From positions 558,001-622,000 of the forward strand of contig JAQFVV010006275.1 in the NCBI GenBank assembly GCA_028023455.1: a stretch of DNA of 64,000 nucleotides, in the 5' to 3' direction. The notes under the pieces were generated by a model that was not told where the DNA came from, did not search any database, and saw only the letters and a list, made by a program, of their open reading frames with translations. The translations under genes were made by a program, and so were the position numbers. The stretch comes from Epiperipatus broadwayi. Taxonomy: Eukaryota > Onychophora > Udeonychophora > Euonychophora > Peripatidae. Below, one piece after another: positions 37,741 to 51,302 of this stretch. Numbering within the stretch: position 1 is the stretch's first letter; every line of letters starts with the position of its first letter.

Positions 37741-38705
37741 CCATAGGATAAAATATCGATTAATTATTATGTTAAATATATGCATGCATTTATAATAAGA
37801 TCCCATATATCAAAAATCATATCTACTGCTTGTCTAATCAATCTTTAATATCTTATGATTATTGTATCAGAATTTTTTTTTTTTTGCTTTAAGAATTAAA
37901 TGCAATCTGCCAATGAAATGAACTGCACCAGAAATTATAAGCATTTAAATCCATAAACTCGTTTCAAAAGTATTGTCTTTCAACTTCTTGATTCCTTTCC
38001 AATTTTATTTTTACATATATTTATAATTTTTTAAAAAAGAAAGACATTATCTTTTCATTTTTATTTGTTTCACCCCCCCCCCCCAACCCAGCCCTATTTA
38101 ACACAATACATATTGGAAATACATGCTTTATCATTTCATTTATCAAATTTCCAGAACATTTTCTAAGTCTTCACTTGCTATTTATAAATACTTTTCATAA
38201 ATAATAATTCTAAATATATTAATTAAATGCATTCAATTTTAGCTCATTTGTTTTAATAAAAAATATCACATCCAACATCATAAACAAAATTAAAGTTTAC
38301 TTGTAAAATGAAATTATAAGCAAAACAATAGCAGAGTTCTATATTAATGTGAATTAAATGTTTTTGAAATTGAAATATATGAAGAAAAACTATAAAAACG
38401 CTAATATTAGTTATTTATTTCTCACTTTGATTTAAATTAGTCATACTGAATATCATTTTGATAATCACATCAAGCCAAAGTAGGATAAAAAAAATTTTAA
38501 CATTTTAAACCCAATATTTCACATTTATGTATTTCAAATTGAAATGATGTGAATAATTATTTCTATTTCATCAACTTGTCATATAACTTGATTTCAAACA
38601 TAAATGCATATATGACATTTGCATTATTTTGAAAGAGATTATTGACAAAAAACATTTAAGTTCATATGCACTTTTAAAATTTTCAAATCTTGAATCAATT
38701 TCTCA
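37741..38705. other. Nothing recognised
   Basis: AT-rich spacer with a 12-C run at 38073-38084 and no supported feature. Confidence 0.4.
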
Positions 38706-38836
38706 TACAACTTTCTTTTTTTCCCATATGTCATAGCATCGTCCGAGAGGCGAACCTACAACCGTCTGCAACCAACTACTTGCTTGCAAGGTAGCTGCGA
38801 TGACCTCTCAGCTAACAATGCTACTACAACTTTCTT
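38706..38836 (-). mobile_element. tRNA-derived SINE with 12-bp target duplication
   Basis: TACAACTTTCTT occurs exactly at 38706-38717 and 38825-38836 and brackets a 107-bp insert. On the minus strand the insert starts GTAGCATTGT and ends ATATGGGAAAAAAA. Its core (38821-38736, 86 nt) is tRNA-like. GCATTGT pairs with ACGATGC as a 7-bp acceptor stem. GCTG and CAGC close an 11-nt D loop containing AGAGGTC. The A box is TAGCTGAGAGGTC and the B box is GGTTCGCCTCT. Its length and D-arm resemble a type II (Leu/Ser) tRNA, but the T stem is broken. It is a retroposed tRNA-like element and is not a working tRNA. Confidence 0.75.
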
Positions 38837-39129
38837 CTTAAGAACATTAAACATAGAAGGAAAATATCTATTCAAAACCATTTAAAGTTGATTTTAATAT
38901 TTGTAAATATTGATCAAAAGCTTTTAAACTTATATCTATTAAATTGATAAAGTCTTGGAAGGAAAATCTCACATTCTCATAAAAAGATTTATTTAAAAAA
39001 TTATAAAATAAAAAAGGGATCACATAAATTCTAAAGAGTAGAGAAACTATGTGGAAATAGTGTGACTGGTAAGATCTTATTGAAGTGACTACGAGTTTTT
39101 ACCAACAAAAGATCCTTTAATTTACACTA

Positions 39130-39260
39130 ATTCACTGTACACATTCTATATCAGAGTCCTCTACTGTGAGCTTGAGTAATCAATGGACATTAGATCTTCA
39201 TGCTCTTATCCACATTCTTATAATCTGCAATAATACTGCAAATCTCATGATAAAAACTTT
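39130..39260. repeat. Possible relic of the local foldback family
   Basis: Contains CTCTACTGTGAGCTTGAGTAATCAATGGACA, close to the GAGTAATCAATGGATG core of the foldback copies at 32116 and 45726. No second arm was seen. It is a weak call. Confidence 0.3.
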
Positions 39261-40989
39261 TAGCCATAACTACTTTGAGGATGTGGATTATGGCATTTTC
39301 ATCTAATATCTAGTAATTATCAAGCTTATAATAAATGGCTCTGAAGCAAAGTAAATGAAGATAATTACTGGTATAAAAACACAGGTAAAAGTATTCAAAA
39401 AGCAAAATGTTTTGAAAAATCTGGGTATGATTTGATATGTAGAATGCTTTCTGATTGATAACAAAATGATTAAAATTACTATATTTAAGTCTAATATATA
39501 TATAAACATACATATGGTACCTAAATTTATCTTTTTTTCTTGGATTCTTTTTTGTGATTTTTTGATACATGTGTTCTGATTAACTCATTAAAATACCTAC
39601 TAAGCCTATTTCCATTTTTAATAGTTCTAATATTTTATTTTTTCAATCACCAATTATTTCCACTATAAGATTTGCTGTCCATTTTTTAATATTTTGACTT
39701 TTACATATTGATTAGTACAAAGCTTTTTAAAAACATAATCCTTTTCTACAAGTAATTTCATTTACTAGTCACAATTCTCACTTGCACGATTAAATTTTTA
39801 GAGATATTTAAAAATATCCTCAATTACATTTTTTTAAAATATAGTTATAGTAAAATGCTATTATGCCTAATACTAATATGATTATTAATTAATGATGCAA
39901 ATAAAGAGCTTTATTTCCTTATTAAAATAATTAATTTAATCCAATTTAATAGGGTTTCCTGTCCAAGTTGTAATTACCTATTTTAGCTAAAATGCTCCCA
40001 GGAAATCATAGACAAAAACAAATTAAACTGTTACCTTGAGGCTTAAAGCAACAACAACCCTAAACTGACAAAATAGCTATTTAAATTCATATGCATAAAT
40101 TGTTTACCTTCATATTGAAAAATTTAATCAATATTGTTTGCATATTATAATTTTTTATTTTAAAATGACTTTGTTTGTACACCAACATCTGATAGCAAGC
40201 TTTTTAGAATAGTAATAAACTTTTTTTAATAAGTGTTTTTTTTTTTACACTAATTGTACAGGTATTTATTTATATATAATTTTATAACAAATATTTGTCT
40301 ACTTAATGTTTAACACTTTAATGAAAAAAATGTTAGATAACACAAAATTATGTGTGGGTATGTGGTGAAAATTATTTGTTTTTAAAAAGCAAGGAATACA
40401 CGTGTTTTAGAATATTTTTTCTGCCCAATTTTTTTCTCTCTCTTGAAATGTATGCTAATATTGAGGTTACTACTATATATTTTCCTTTTAAACTCCATTT
40501 CACCTTTTGTTTCAAAATTTTATACAATCTATTTTCATTAATATGTTTTTTGTTCATTTACACCATTCAACTACTTATTTATTTAGCATATAGATTTTTG
40601 ATAGCTTAACTATTAAGATATCATAAAGAAACTTGTAGAGATTCCAATAAGGAAATAGATTCATTAATGGCTTTATTAAGAAGTCCTTTAATAATGCCAC
40701 TGTAACTATAAATCTGACAATTATGTGCTTTCATAGTTTGTATTTGTCTACATTTACAAAGATCAGTCCCTAATAAATTCTATTTATCAAGCACATGTGC
40801 ATAATGACTAAAGGTTGTCCTGAATCTGTAATGACACTCCAATTGCACCCAGAAGGCCAAATCCAGCTGGCTTTAGTGTTGGATTTGGAAAAGAAAGTTA
40901 GAATTTCATAACAATTCCATATTTTTTTAATGTCATTATTCTGTAGATTTTTAATTAAACATCCAAAAAAGGAATCTTAATTTGAGTCA
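39261..40989. other. Nothing recognised
   Basis: AT-rich sequence. The short frames at 39303-39570 and 40352-40609 are rich in Ile, Tyr, Phe and Leu with no recognisable motif, as expected by chance. Confidence 0.4.
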
Positions 40990-42142
40990 ATTCTTATATT
41001 GAACAATAACTTTTTGTATCATATTCATACACATACTGAAAAAAAAAACCTTCAGAATAAATTAAAACCCAGTGCTATCTTTACTGACCTAACCTCAGCT
41101 TATGATTCTGTTTGGAAAAATGGTATAAAAGTTTTGAAAATTCTTATATGCAGGAAAACCCATTTATTTACTTGGCAGTCACTAAATGATCATCAAGGCA
41201 GATAGAAAATTTACAGACTAGATTATCACTGGCTTCAGATCTCTCACGCTAACTTTAAGTAATATATTCATCAGTGATCTTCCAAATACAGAAAATTCAT
41301 CAATATTGATTATATTTTTTTGACTTATCAAGAGATTCTTTCCAGAAATAGGAAAGTCTCTCAATAAGGATATGAAAAAATTAAAAAGGTTTTCAAAGAC
41401 TAATATTCACTTTTTTGCCTAAACAACCGGGAATCATCTTATAATCTGAATATAATCTTTTGCAATGGTAATCTCAAGTATGATTCTATTCCATGCTATT
41501 TAAGAATGATCTTATATCCTAACCGAGTTTCCTTATTTATGTAGGGATAAATTCAAAATTAATTTCTATGAATAATCTATGAAAATTGGCTAACACTATT
41601 TGGGATTGTGATGCAAGTACTTTATAGACACTTTTCTTAGCATTAGCAAAATCTGCTTATGAATTTATTGCCGCTGTTTGAAGAAAAAGCTCTCATACTA
41701 AACTTCTGGATATTTAAATACTCACACACTTAAGTCTAGTCCTCTGCAATGACTTTCTGTTCTTTCATAAATTCCTCCACCAGTTATCAGAAGAAAACCT
41801 ACTTCACAAAAAAATATATAAAAAACTGTTAAGCTAGATTGGATTTGCCATGCTACCATCCAATAAAAGAAAATATATATTCTGATTTCTTTGATCAGCA
41901 GAGTTAGTTTTATTTATTTCAAAAACAAAACTAAATATTACATAACCCTAGCTTACTATAATATGAAAGATAAAGCCAATCATATTGATAGCAATATTAA
42001 ATTCTCAAAATAAGCTAGAAGATAAATTAAATGCAGCCAGTTTAAGTTAAGCTTGGATGATAAGTGCCGTTTGGTTTTGGTATTATAAAATCCTGTACAT
42101 CAAATCAGTTTATAATTAAATTAATAATAAAAAAAAAAAGAT
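40990..42142 (+). mobile_element. Jockey-like LINE relic, 5'-truncated
   Basis: At 41060-41160 a frame reads AIFTDLTSAYDSVWKNGI, matching the RT motif DLxAAYDTVWHxGL of Jockey-type LINEs. Further on come NIFISDLPNTENSSIL (before the position of the catalytic YADD box, which is lost) and, near 41680-41710, KKSSHTKLLDI, matching the RSSHTKLLDVQLN block. The relic ends in an A-run at about 42130-42140, consistent with a poly-A tail. Many stops; dead. Confidence 0.65.
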
Positions 42143-44039
42143 GAAGAATTAGTTTCCAGTTATATAGTTATATAAAAGCATTGGTCTGAGTTCAAACTAT
42201 AGACTGACGAAACTTTTACGTAATTAACTTAAGCATTAAAAAATGTAAAAAGTCACTGGATAGATTATTCAGCAGTAGCTTCTGCCATTAAATAAAATAT
42301 ATCCAAAAATAGTATTGCCTCCTAACACACAAGCTTATTCAATGTTTATATAGTAGCTAGGGTAGAAGAGAAATTCATCAGTATCAAATTTACTTAATAT
42401 CAAAGATTTTTAAGCACTCCGCTTCAGTATTATTACAATAGTTTATTCAGTGACTATATTTATTTCTTTTTAACATTTGAAAGCATTATTCTATAACTGC
42501 AAACCTTCTGCTGCTAACCTATATGCAGTGAAAACTCAACTGCAAACATACACTCTCATAAATTATGCATAAATATGTGATACTTTTTAATATGAATGTG
42601 AATTATTCGAAATACAATTTGTATCCTGGAAAGCAAGGGTATTTGAAGTAAACTAAAAGATTGAGGAACTGATCATTTAATCTAAAATTCTATCTATGAT
42701 ATACATCAATCACACAAATTCATAATAAAAGCTTGTTTATGATTGAAAAAAAAAAAAAAAACAAAGTAAGAAAGAAAAACTTTATGAATTTTATAATAGT
42801 ATACTCCAAAAAGCCTACAATAATTTGAGAAATCTTGGGCACAAAGCAAATTATAATTCTACTAATTTTGTTCCGATTTATTTATAAATAATTTTTTTTC
42901 CTAATTTGCACAAAAATAAAATCTACAATTTACACCAGAAAAATGATTTTATTTATTCATTTATATATAAAATAAACAACAAATTAACTATTTAAATTCA
43001 GCTAATACAATAATTTTATCAAAATATTTGAACTATGAAGTTTTGTTATTTCTTGATAACATTCACCAGAAATATTCGTAAATATTAATCCTGTTTTGAT
43101 AAAATTTAAAACACATTTAAAGATTTTAATATCATGATAATGTAAAAAGAAATTAAAATATGTTAACAGTAAAATATATATCCATATAATATAAATGTAA
43201 AATAAATATAAAATAATTATATATACCTCCCACACATACTTTTTGGCCATTATTTTTAGGAAAATATATAACTAGGTTATATAACTATATATTTACAATC
43301 ATTAAAAAATCGAGCATAATCAAACACAGTAATATATGGATCATGATATAATGATATGTTCTTTTCCTTGTTCCTCCATTAAGTTTGCCATATTATGTGT
43401 ATATTTTTTCATGTTTTGTATTGTAACAGTCAAAACACGTGTATCTCGTTAACATATTGCAGAATTCGACCACCACACAGAACAGCAGCACCATCGAGTA
43501 GCGAAGCCACCGGTAATACTGAGTTCAACATAGTTTATCTCCACAATACAATCTACAATAACCCTCTGATGCGACATAATAAACACTTCTTTACACTTCA
43601 GGAGATGCAAATTCATGGTTTTTTCAGTTCAACAATCAAACGAATATTAATTAACATATATAATCAAAAATTCTATAATGGCATCAAATAAATGAAAACT
43701 TAACTACAGACGTATAGTTAGAATTATTTATTTACGTATTTAATAAAAGAAACATTATTAATGTATTAATCATATTTTAAATTCAATAGCTAATTAGTAA
43801 TATTATATATATAAAAATACATTTATTTATATGCATTTATTTATATAAGGGTAATCTGCTACCTAGTTCTCATGATATTTCTAATCTAAGGAATTTATAC
43901 TTTACTGCAAGAGTCATCAGTAACCGACATACATTTATTTAATAAAATATTTATTTTACACAAAGGCAAACATTTATTTAGAGTATATGACAAGATAATG
44001 CGAGCAGTGATAGAGAAATAATAAACTAAATAAAAGAAC
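42143..44039. other. Mostly nothing recognised; small GC patch near 43455-43515
   Basis: AT-rich except at 43455-43515, where an acceptor-like ATTGCAG precedes CGACCACCACACAG and a donor-like GGTAAT closes the patch. The + peptide there is RPPHRTAAPSSSEAT. No gene was recognised. Confidence 0.25.
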
Positions 44040-45250
44040 ATACGCTTTAGAAGGCGAGTAAAATCACCTAAACTCAATGCGTGAATAAGTTATAAGGGTT
44101 TCGGTTTCTCTGCCGCGACCAAGAGGTATCACAAGCATAACAGGGACAAGTCTTTTAGCTGCTCGGCAGTCGCAAGTTAGGAAATTATTATGTCCTTGTG
44201 GCAGGGGTAATTCAACCCTAGAGAACGGATGAGCACGGGCCAAACGAACACATGTATAATACGAAAAGATTGGGTAATATTCAACTAGTTCAAATTGGCC
44301 CGACATTACAACGTGATGAAGAATGGGACCAAGAAAGAAATTTAATGATTATTCATTAACATTTAATAAAAAAAAATATCTAAAAGGGATATTACAGTAG
44401 CAGCTATGGAGACCATACAAAAGATTTGGTCGATTTATAGAAATTTAATATTTATAAAAGCAAATATTAATGATAATCGAAGCATTACTGTCAAGCGATA
44501 TGGATTTAGGTTAAAACTAAGACAATTATGAGGTAATATCTCAAGATAATTATAAATAAAAGTAGATTTAAGAAAACACACCTAAGAAGGATAGAGGGAG
44601 GGAGCAAAAGAATTTACAGATACATGAATTCTCGAATTTTAGTTTCCAATTACAATTTTAACATTTAGAAGTTCAAATAATAGGGGGAAGTTATTACTAG
44701 AGACTATATTTGGATACACAAGGTTTTATAAGAGTTTCCATTGGTTTAATAGCGTGTGTAATTAGGGTTCTTGCCGGGCAGTTGTTTTATTGATTTTTAC
44801 GACTTTTTTATTTCGGGCGAATTTTGTTTTAGATGGGCAAGGTGAAGCGGGAGAGCGGTTTTTAATTCACCGAGCAACAAACAGGAAGCCGCAAGCTAGT
44901 TGCTCTAAGTTTTTGTTGAGATATTTTTTTTTTTACTTATCTCCTCGGATAACTTGCGTTTATTACCTTTCTTTGTTGCTATAATTAATTTATTTTCACA
45001 CGCCGAGCTTTAAATTTTCAAAGACAAAAGGGAATAAAATATTTACTTAATTTTATGCATCAGATTTTGTTAGACTTAACTAAACAACAACACTTTATAT
45101 TCAAAGATATTATACCAATTTCTATTAAATTTATTGCTATTTGAGACAAAGGGGTTTATGGAAAATTCATTTATTTGTACACCACAACGATACCAAAAAG
45201 TTTATTTGGGGGGGAGCCGCAGGAGAGCGAAGGGAAACGAACCATATTTT
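44040..45250. other. GC-richer, CpG-containing region
   Basis: Three sub-patches stand out from the AT background: 44085-44320, 44755-44970 and 45200-45245. The middle one has AGATGGGCAAGGTGAAGCGG and a GAGCAAC..GTTGCTC hairpin. The first has an 80-codon minus frame starting MSGQFELVEYYPIFS with no known relative. It may be a promoter region, or LTR/UTR debris of an element. No firm call. Confidence 0.3.
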
Positions 45251-45725
45251 ATTATATATCTATACCATTTTTTTTGTTTACTTATTACCAATTTGTCTAG
45301 TGTTGTTTATTTAATAAATATTTTATTATTTGTAAATTATCTTTTTATTCTATTTTTATTTTATTATATATTTTTTCTGAACATGATATTTAAATTCATT
45401 TCATCATCTTTTTTTCATTTATTATTATTAAACATTAAATATTAATTTGTTTTTAAATCCTTGATATATATATAATCATTGCAAAAAAAAAAATTTTTTT
45501 TTGATTATAATTATTATTTAAGACTTGTTATATAACATTTTTCTTTTTGAAATTTTTTAACGCAGCCAACTTTTGATATAATAGTTGTATAGAATCAATT
45601 CTCTTATATCAACATTTTTAATGCTATGTTTTACTATTAAAGATTTATTATCATTCACATACGTTAGAATATTCAGTAAATTTATTAAATTGTTAAATTC
45701 TTCTTTATCACATGATCACCATGTC

Positions 45726-46291
45726 TTATGCTTGCTCATAACTGTTATTAAAACAGGCAAAACTCTCCACACAGTGGTGCCACTCAGTGCAAGCCAGAGT
45801 AATCAATGGATGCCAGAAGGCTTGTGCATAAAATCCCTATATTTGCCTGTTTTAATAAGTTATGAGCAAGCATAAGAAATGGTGTGATGTTTAGTGATTT
45901 AATACCAATCCTGCCTAATAGGATAGTGGTGGCTATGGTTATTAAAGAACCAAAAACACCAAAATGTATGGGTACTGAACTGAGTTCAGAACTATATGAC
46001 TATATAAGCTAATGAGCTTGGATTGAAAATATTGTGTTTTCAATTTTATTCTCATAGTTTTGTAGTTAAATAGATAAAAAGTGGTCACTGGAGGGTGGCA
46101 TCAGATCCTAAGATCTAGCTGCAGTGCTCACAGATCCAAGGCTCCTCGCTGACGAAAACTACAAACTAGAAACTAGTCTGGGGATATTGGATGAGTAGAC
46201 ACTAAATAGGGATTTTATGCACAAGCCTTCTGGCATTCGTTGATTACTCTGATTTGCACTACTGTATGAAGAGTTTTGCCTGTTTTAAATT
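45726..46291. repeat. Foldback element, second copy, rearranged
   Basis: A first hairpin has arms at 45726-45765 and 45845-45880 (CTTATGCTTGCTCATAACT with AGTTATGAGCAAGCATAAG). After about 230 bp of other sequence, 46138-46291 repeats the right arm of the 32 kb copy. It includes AAACTAGTCTGGGGATATTG, GATTACTCTGATTTGCACT and AGAGTTTTGCCTGTTTT. GTAATCAATGGATGCCAGAA occurs in the first part. The insert between the arms differs from the 32 kb copy, so this is a nested or chimeric copy. Confidence 0.6.
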
Positions 46292-46499
46292 CTTTAATCA
46301 ATTTAAAATCAATTTATTATTATTAAACTGTAGAAACATAAATTAGTCTCTTATTTCCAATCATTATTGCATTATCAACACCTCTATTATACCCAATATC
46401 TTTTTTTATTTATAGTTATTGATTATATTTGTTCTATACAGTTTATAAACAATGCTACAATACCATTTAAAGCACAACCCATCTAATATTATTCTAATC

Positions 46500-47015
46500 A
46501 TCATTTTCAGCCATTATCAATACACTAGTGTCCAAGTATAATCCTCTAGCATTTTTTCATCACATTATACCAACAAAATTCCTTTTTTCAACCATCTATC
46601 TCACATATATTTCTAGGTCTTTTACAATCTCTTGGAAGCAGATTTTAAAACTTCAACTCTCCATTTATTATCATTTCTAGCAATTTATCCAACCTACTTC
46701 CATTTCACTCTGTTAATTCTTTCATTGATGTTAGCTATATCAATTCTTTCACCTATGTATTTAATTTTCATTTTTCTTGTTACAGCTAAAAATATATCTC
46801 ACAAGAATGTCTTGAGAGTTCTAAAGTCTCTATTGTGAAGTGCCAAGTCTCCGATCATTAAGATTTATTTAAAATCCTCTCTTTACAAACTTGTAGGCAT
46901 ATTTCCTTTTAATATTTAGTTATTTCTACCAAAAGTCCTCCTTCAAAGTTTAATTATATGAATAAATTCATCCATTATGCTTCCATTTGTATTAACAATC
47001 TGACCAAGATTATTT
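46500..47015 (-). mobile_element. RTE LINE, decayed second copy
   Basis: Aligns by eye with the 3' half of the RTE copy at 6130-7087, in the same orientation. Shared blocks include TCTTTTACAATCTCTTGGAA, CATATTTCCTTTTAATAT and the end block TTCCATnTGTATTAAnAATCTGACCAAG. Many indels break the frame, so it is much older than the 6.1 kb copy. The (TGA)n 3' end is reduced to TCATCATTTTCAGCCATTAT. Confidence 0.7.
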
Positions 47016-50000
47016 GACAATTAAAATAACACTGAGAAAAGTTTATAAGAAATACTTAGATGATAGTTGTTATCATTACTGAATTTTCATTAGCTCAAGG
47101 AATTTTTTTGGTTGTTCTTTTTTTAATATAATTTTTTTTTTCCATGTTCAATTTGTTTTCAAAATAAAGTCATAATTTTTTTTTTTCATTTTTATAATTT
47201 TTTTGCAACTAAAAAGCAACATTGTCATTAATGTGTTTCTCATAAACTATATCCTTTGAATAATCTTTATAGTGCTAATATTATTTGTAAAAATTTGCAG
47301 AACAATATATCCAAAAAAAAAAAATCATTATAATATACAACAAAAATAAACTACAGACATATATGTTTGAGCCAATCAAATAAATTGTAAGTAACACACA
47401 AATTGGTAAAAAGCATTAGTTTTTTGGGATAGCTTCCATTAAAATATGTATTATATTTAAAAATATTAGAAGTAAACATTTTGGAACAAATATATATTTA
47501 GATGAAATTTTAGTGGTGGAAGAATTAAAATTCTTTTAAAAGAACTGAACCAAGAAAAATATGGTCAATAAATAAAAAAGAAAAATAATGACAAAATTTC
47601 AACCTTCTTCATTAACAAATAATTATATATTTATATCACAATATTCTAATTAAATTCATATTTTAAAAAAAATTAATTAATGAGAACATTTAGATGATGT
47701 TTTAATAAAGTTAGGAGATTGTAAAAGTGAGATAAAAAAAACTTTGGATTAGTGATAAAATGATTAATAAAATAATAGAGAACTCGGAAAATATAAATTA
47801 TATAGTAAAAGAATAAAGAACTTAGTCGTAAGTTGAAAAGCGAAACAGATAAAGCTAGGAAAAGAGTGTAGAAAAATAATTTATTTCAAAAAATAGATAT
47901 GTTTAATTTAATACAAAGTAAATTAAGCCAACTTGTATGAGAAAAACAGGGTTGCAAGGAATTGTACCATTGATAGAATACTAGACAGGCGAGTCAGTAC
48001 ATGATACAACTAGAATATATGTAAGCCAAAAAAAATGTGCATTCATTTTAAGCCTCTTTAGAAAAACTTCAAATGCAAATGTAATAAAACTTACTGATAG
48101 TTCCAAATCATCAAGAATTCATTATTTTTTCCAAATTACTTAGATTAGTATATTTCACCTCAATTCGATCAAATTTTGACAGATTAACATTTAAAGTTAG
48201 TATTGTGATGTATTACCCCCCCGCTCCCATAACAAAGAATCCAGCAAACAGCTTAGGATTCTACCAAACAATATATAAATAATGGTGTGCTTTTAAGTAG
48301 AGACGTATGTGCCATATAACAAAAAACATGAGTGTTTCTTTGAATATGACATTTAGTCAATGATTATCTGTGTTCTAAACCGGAGTTTGTATAGATTTAG
48401 AGATTGTTAATTTTACCAATTAAAAGTTTTGTTGAAAGTTGTTTACCGAGTACTTGACTGGAATCTCCAGGATATTTTCCAAGAAAACATTATAAAACTA
48501 AGGACTGGTTTTTAATATCAAATCACCAGAAACTTCTTAAAAGAATATGTGGTTTTTGAAATCCATATATTTTCTTTAGATCAATCATATCAACAAAATT
48601 ACATTACATACTCATATTTAAAAATATTATATACCATATAAAATTTCTATTCTTAGTATTTAATTTTAATTTAAAATACATATATAAAAACTAAAAAATT
48701 TGTATATTTATTTTTAATATTATCTAAAATAAAACCATTAATCATTTTAATGTATGCTCCATACATAAGTTATTTTAAAATTAAATCTACTTTTAATAAA
48801 TTCTGAAAACTATTAATTTTTACTGCTGATTAATTTTTGTATACATTTCACGGATTTATAAAATAACATACAAATATACATTTACTTATCTATGAGATGT
48901 ACATAATCATAAAAAATAAAAAAACACACAACCTTTGAAAAGAGAATTATAATTAAAAAATATTTTTAAAATTTAAAAATAAACATCAAAAAATTTCTTT
49001 CTACCCAATTTCCCTAAATGTAAAAATAAAATCTTTACCTACCTCAACTAATTTTCCAAGAAAGTTTCAAAAATAAAATTACAAAAATATAATTCAAACA
49101 TTATAGAAAACATTAAAATCAAATATACTAAATTATATTAAAACCAAATAATTTATAAATAAAAATGGTAAGATATTTTTGTGCATATATTTAAAGTTTT
49201 ATATATATATATATAGTGATTAGAATTTAGATTGAAATGAGTTCATATAAATCTGATTAGAATCAAAACAATAACAAAATGTGGTAAGATTGATAACAAT
49301 AATAAATAGTAAATGGTATTTTAATTCTAATTAAAATAATGCTTACAATTTTAAAAACAGAAAAAGTAATTTCTGCTATTTCAATGACTCATGATGGAAC
49401 AAAATATATATTAAAAAAATGGAATTAAACACTTCTGAATATTTATGAAATTATAAATCAACCATATAAAAAAAATTGAAACCAATACCCAAATAGTTCT
49501 GCTGTCCCTCTAATTAAACATACCTATTTCTAGTTGCTACTTTTAGTAGAGAAATTACTAATATTCATAGAAATACAATATATACATATATAATAAAGCA
49601 CAATTTATGCAAATATAAATTCAAGATATAAGTGGATTACTCTACAAGTCAATGATTTTATGTCGGCCTTCTAACAGGAAGCTTAATATCTACTTTGAAG
49701 ATATAAGCAACCAGAGCATCATTTGGAACTCTCAAGTTTGATAATTACGAATCAAAAAAATGAAAGAATATCTAATGAGATTTAGCTTATTAAATTTATA
49801 GTGATGAAAAAGCAAATGTATTTTGCAGTTGAATGGTGATCTTACTGTCATTCATCAAAAATAGAGAATTGGCTATAATTCTAATCACATACTGATGGAT
49901 TTATAAACTGCAATATGACTAAAAAGTAAAATTTAATTCAAGGTTTAATGAAAACAACCCGATGTAAAAAGCTTCAATACTTTACACTAATTCTCAATAT

Positions 50001-51302
50001 TAGCTCACGAAACTTTATAACTTACCCTAACTCTCAATATTAGGTCATGAAAGTTTATAAAGTAGGTTTAAATTAAAACACTGTAATAATGTTGAAAAAA
50101 AACTAGTGAGTTAACAAAGATTATAATATTCTATTATTTCAACCTGCTTTCATTCAAGTCGTGCACATACTTTATATATATGATACTTAAAAATGATCTC
50201 AAAGAAAAATCTAGTTTTCATTGATTTTGCTAGAAAAATAAAAATCAATACATTAAAATGTCTTAAAAGACCACATTTTGCTTTTTAATATAATATTCTA
50301 AAATATTTATGAATACTGCCCCATTATCATTTGCAGTAGTGGATTTTTGATTGGATGGATTTTCTGGCAGTTTCCCCAAAGTAGTGATTTTTTTTTTTTA
50401 CTTTATATTTGTTTTTATAGAACTTGAATATGAAGTTGTGAAATATTTGTAAATAAAATTATTACCATCTGTTGGAACTGTTGAGTAACAAAACTGCAAG
50501 GCAAAACTGAAATAAATATATAATGTGATTTGGCTAGTTGGTGAACAGTTAAGTGCATTATAGAACAACAATCCTAATCATTTGTCATAAGTGATCATTA
50601 AAGTATGATGAATTTTAAATATGCCTGCTTAAATAAAATCTACAATCTCCACCCCCATGACAGCAAACAGACTCGACTAGCATTTATTCTACTTTTTAAA
50701 TGATTTTAGTGCAATATTGCTATACAATATTATATAAATAAATAATAATGTCTTTTGTTATCAATAATCAACTTTCTATTTTGTCTTAAATAGTTTCTAT
50801 ACTTATTGCAAAATATAAATTTCTCTTAATGTTATATGTTATTTTGATAGCTTAAAGCCTGAATTAGGGTTGCTAATCTTTTTCATGCAATGTTTTTTGA
50901 TTAAATCTTTGCATAAAAAAATATCAAGTAGAATAACAATATAAGTAGTCAAAGAAATGAACAATATTTTAGTTTTACTTAGATGGATTACAGTAATTAT
51001 CAATTTCTGTATTCAATTCCCTTATGTTGAAAATTCATAAAAAATGTTTTTTCACTTGTCATTATAACTGATGGCACTGAAACCTCATACAAAAATCTAA
51101 GGCAGCTTTATGAATATCTTGCTATCTTTTCTTTCTTTTTCACACTATTTTACAGTTTTATCTGGTTATTAATAAATTAAGCTACTGAAAATATCAATTC
51201 ACTTATCATTCAATCATTACAGCATCAAATTAATAAAAATTAAACTACTGTCTTAAAATAACTATTTTACTCTAGTACTTCTGAATAATCTTAAATACAT
51301 AT
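47016..51302. other. Long AT-rich stretch, little recognised
   Basis: No supported gene. A short minus fragment near 49740-49650 reads LRVPNDALVAYIFKVDIKLP before a stop, with no recognised relative. A 40-bp tandem duplication lies at about 49986-50065. Homopolymers and (AT)n runs occur elsewhere. Confidence 0.4.

Noticed and set aside
38736-38821. Functional type II tRNA gene (minus)
   Set aside because: The acceptor and D stems pair, but the T stem does not and the base before the would-be anticodon is not T. Exact target duplications and an A-tail show a retroposed copy.
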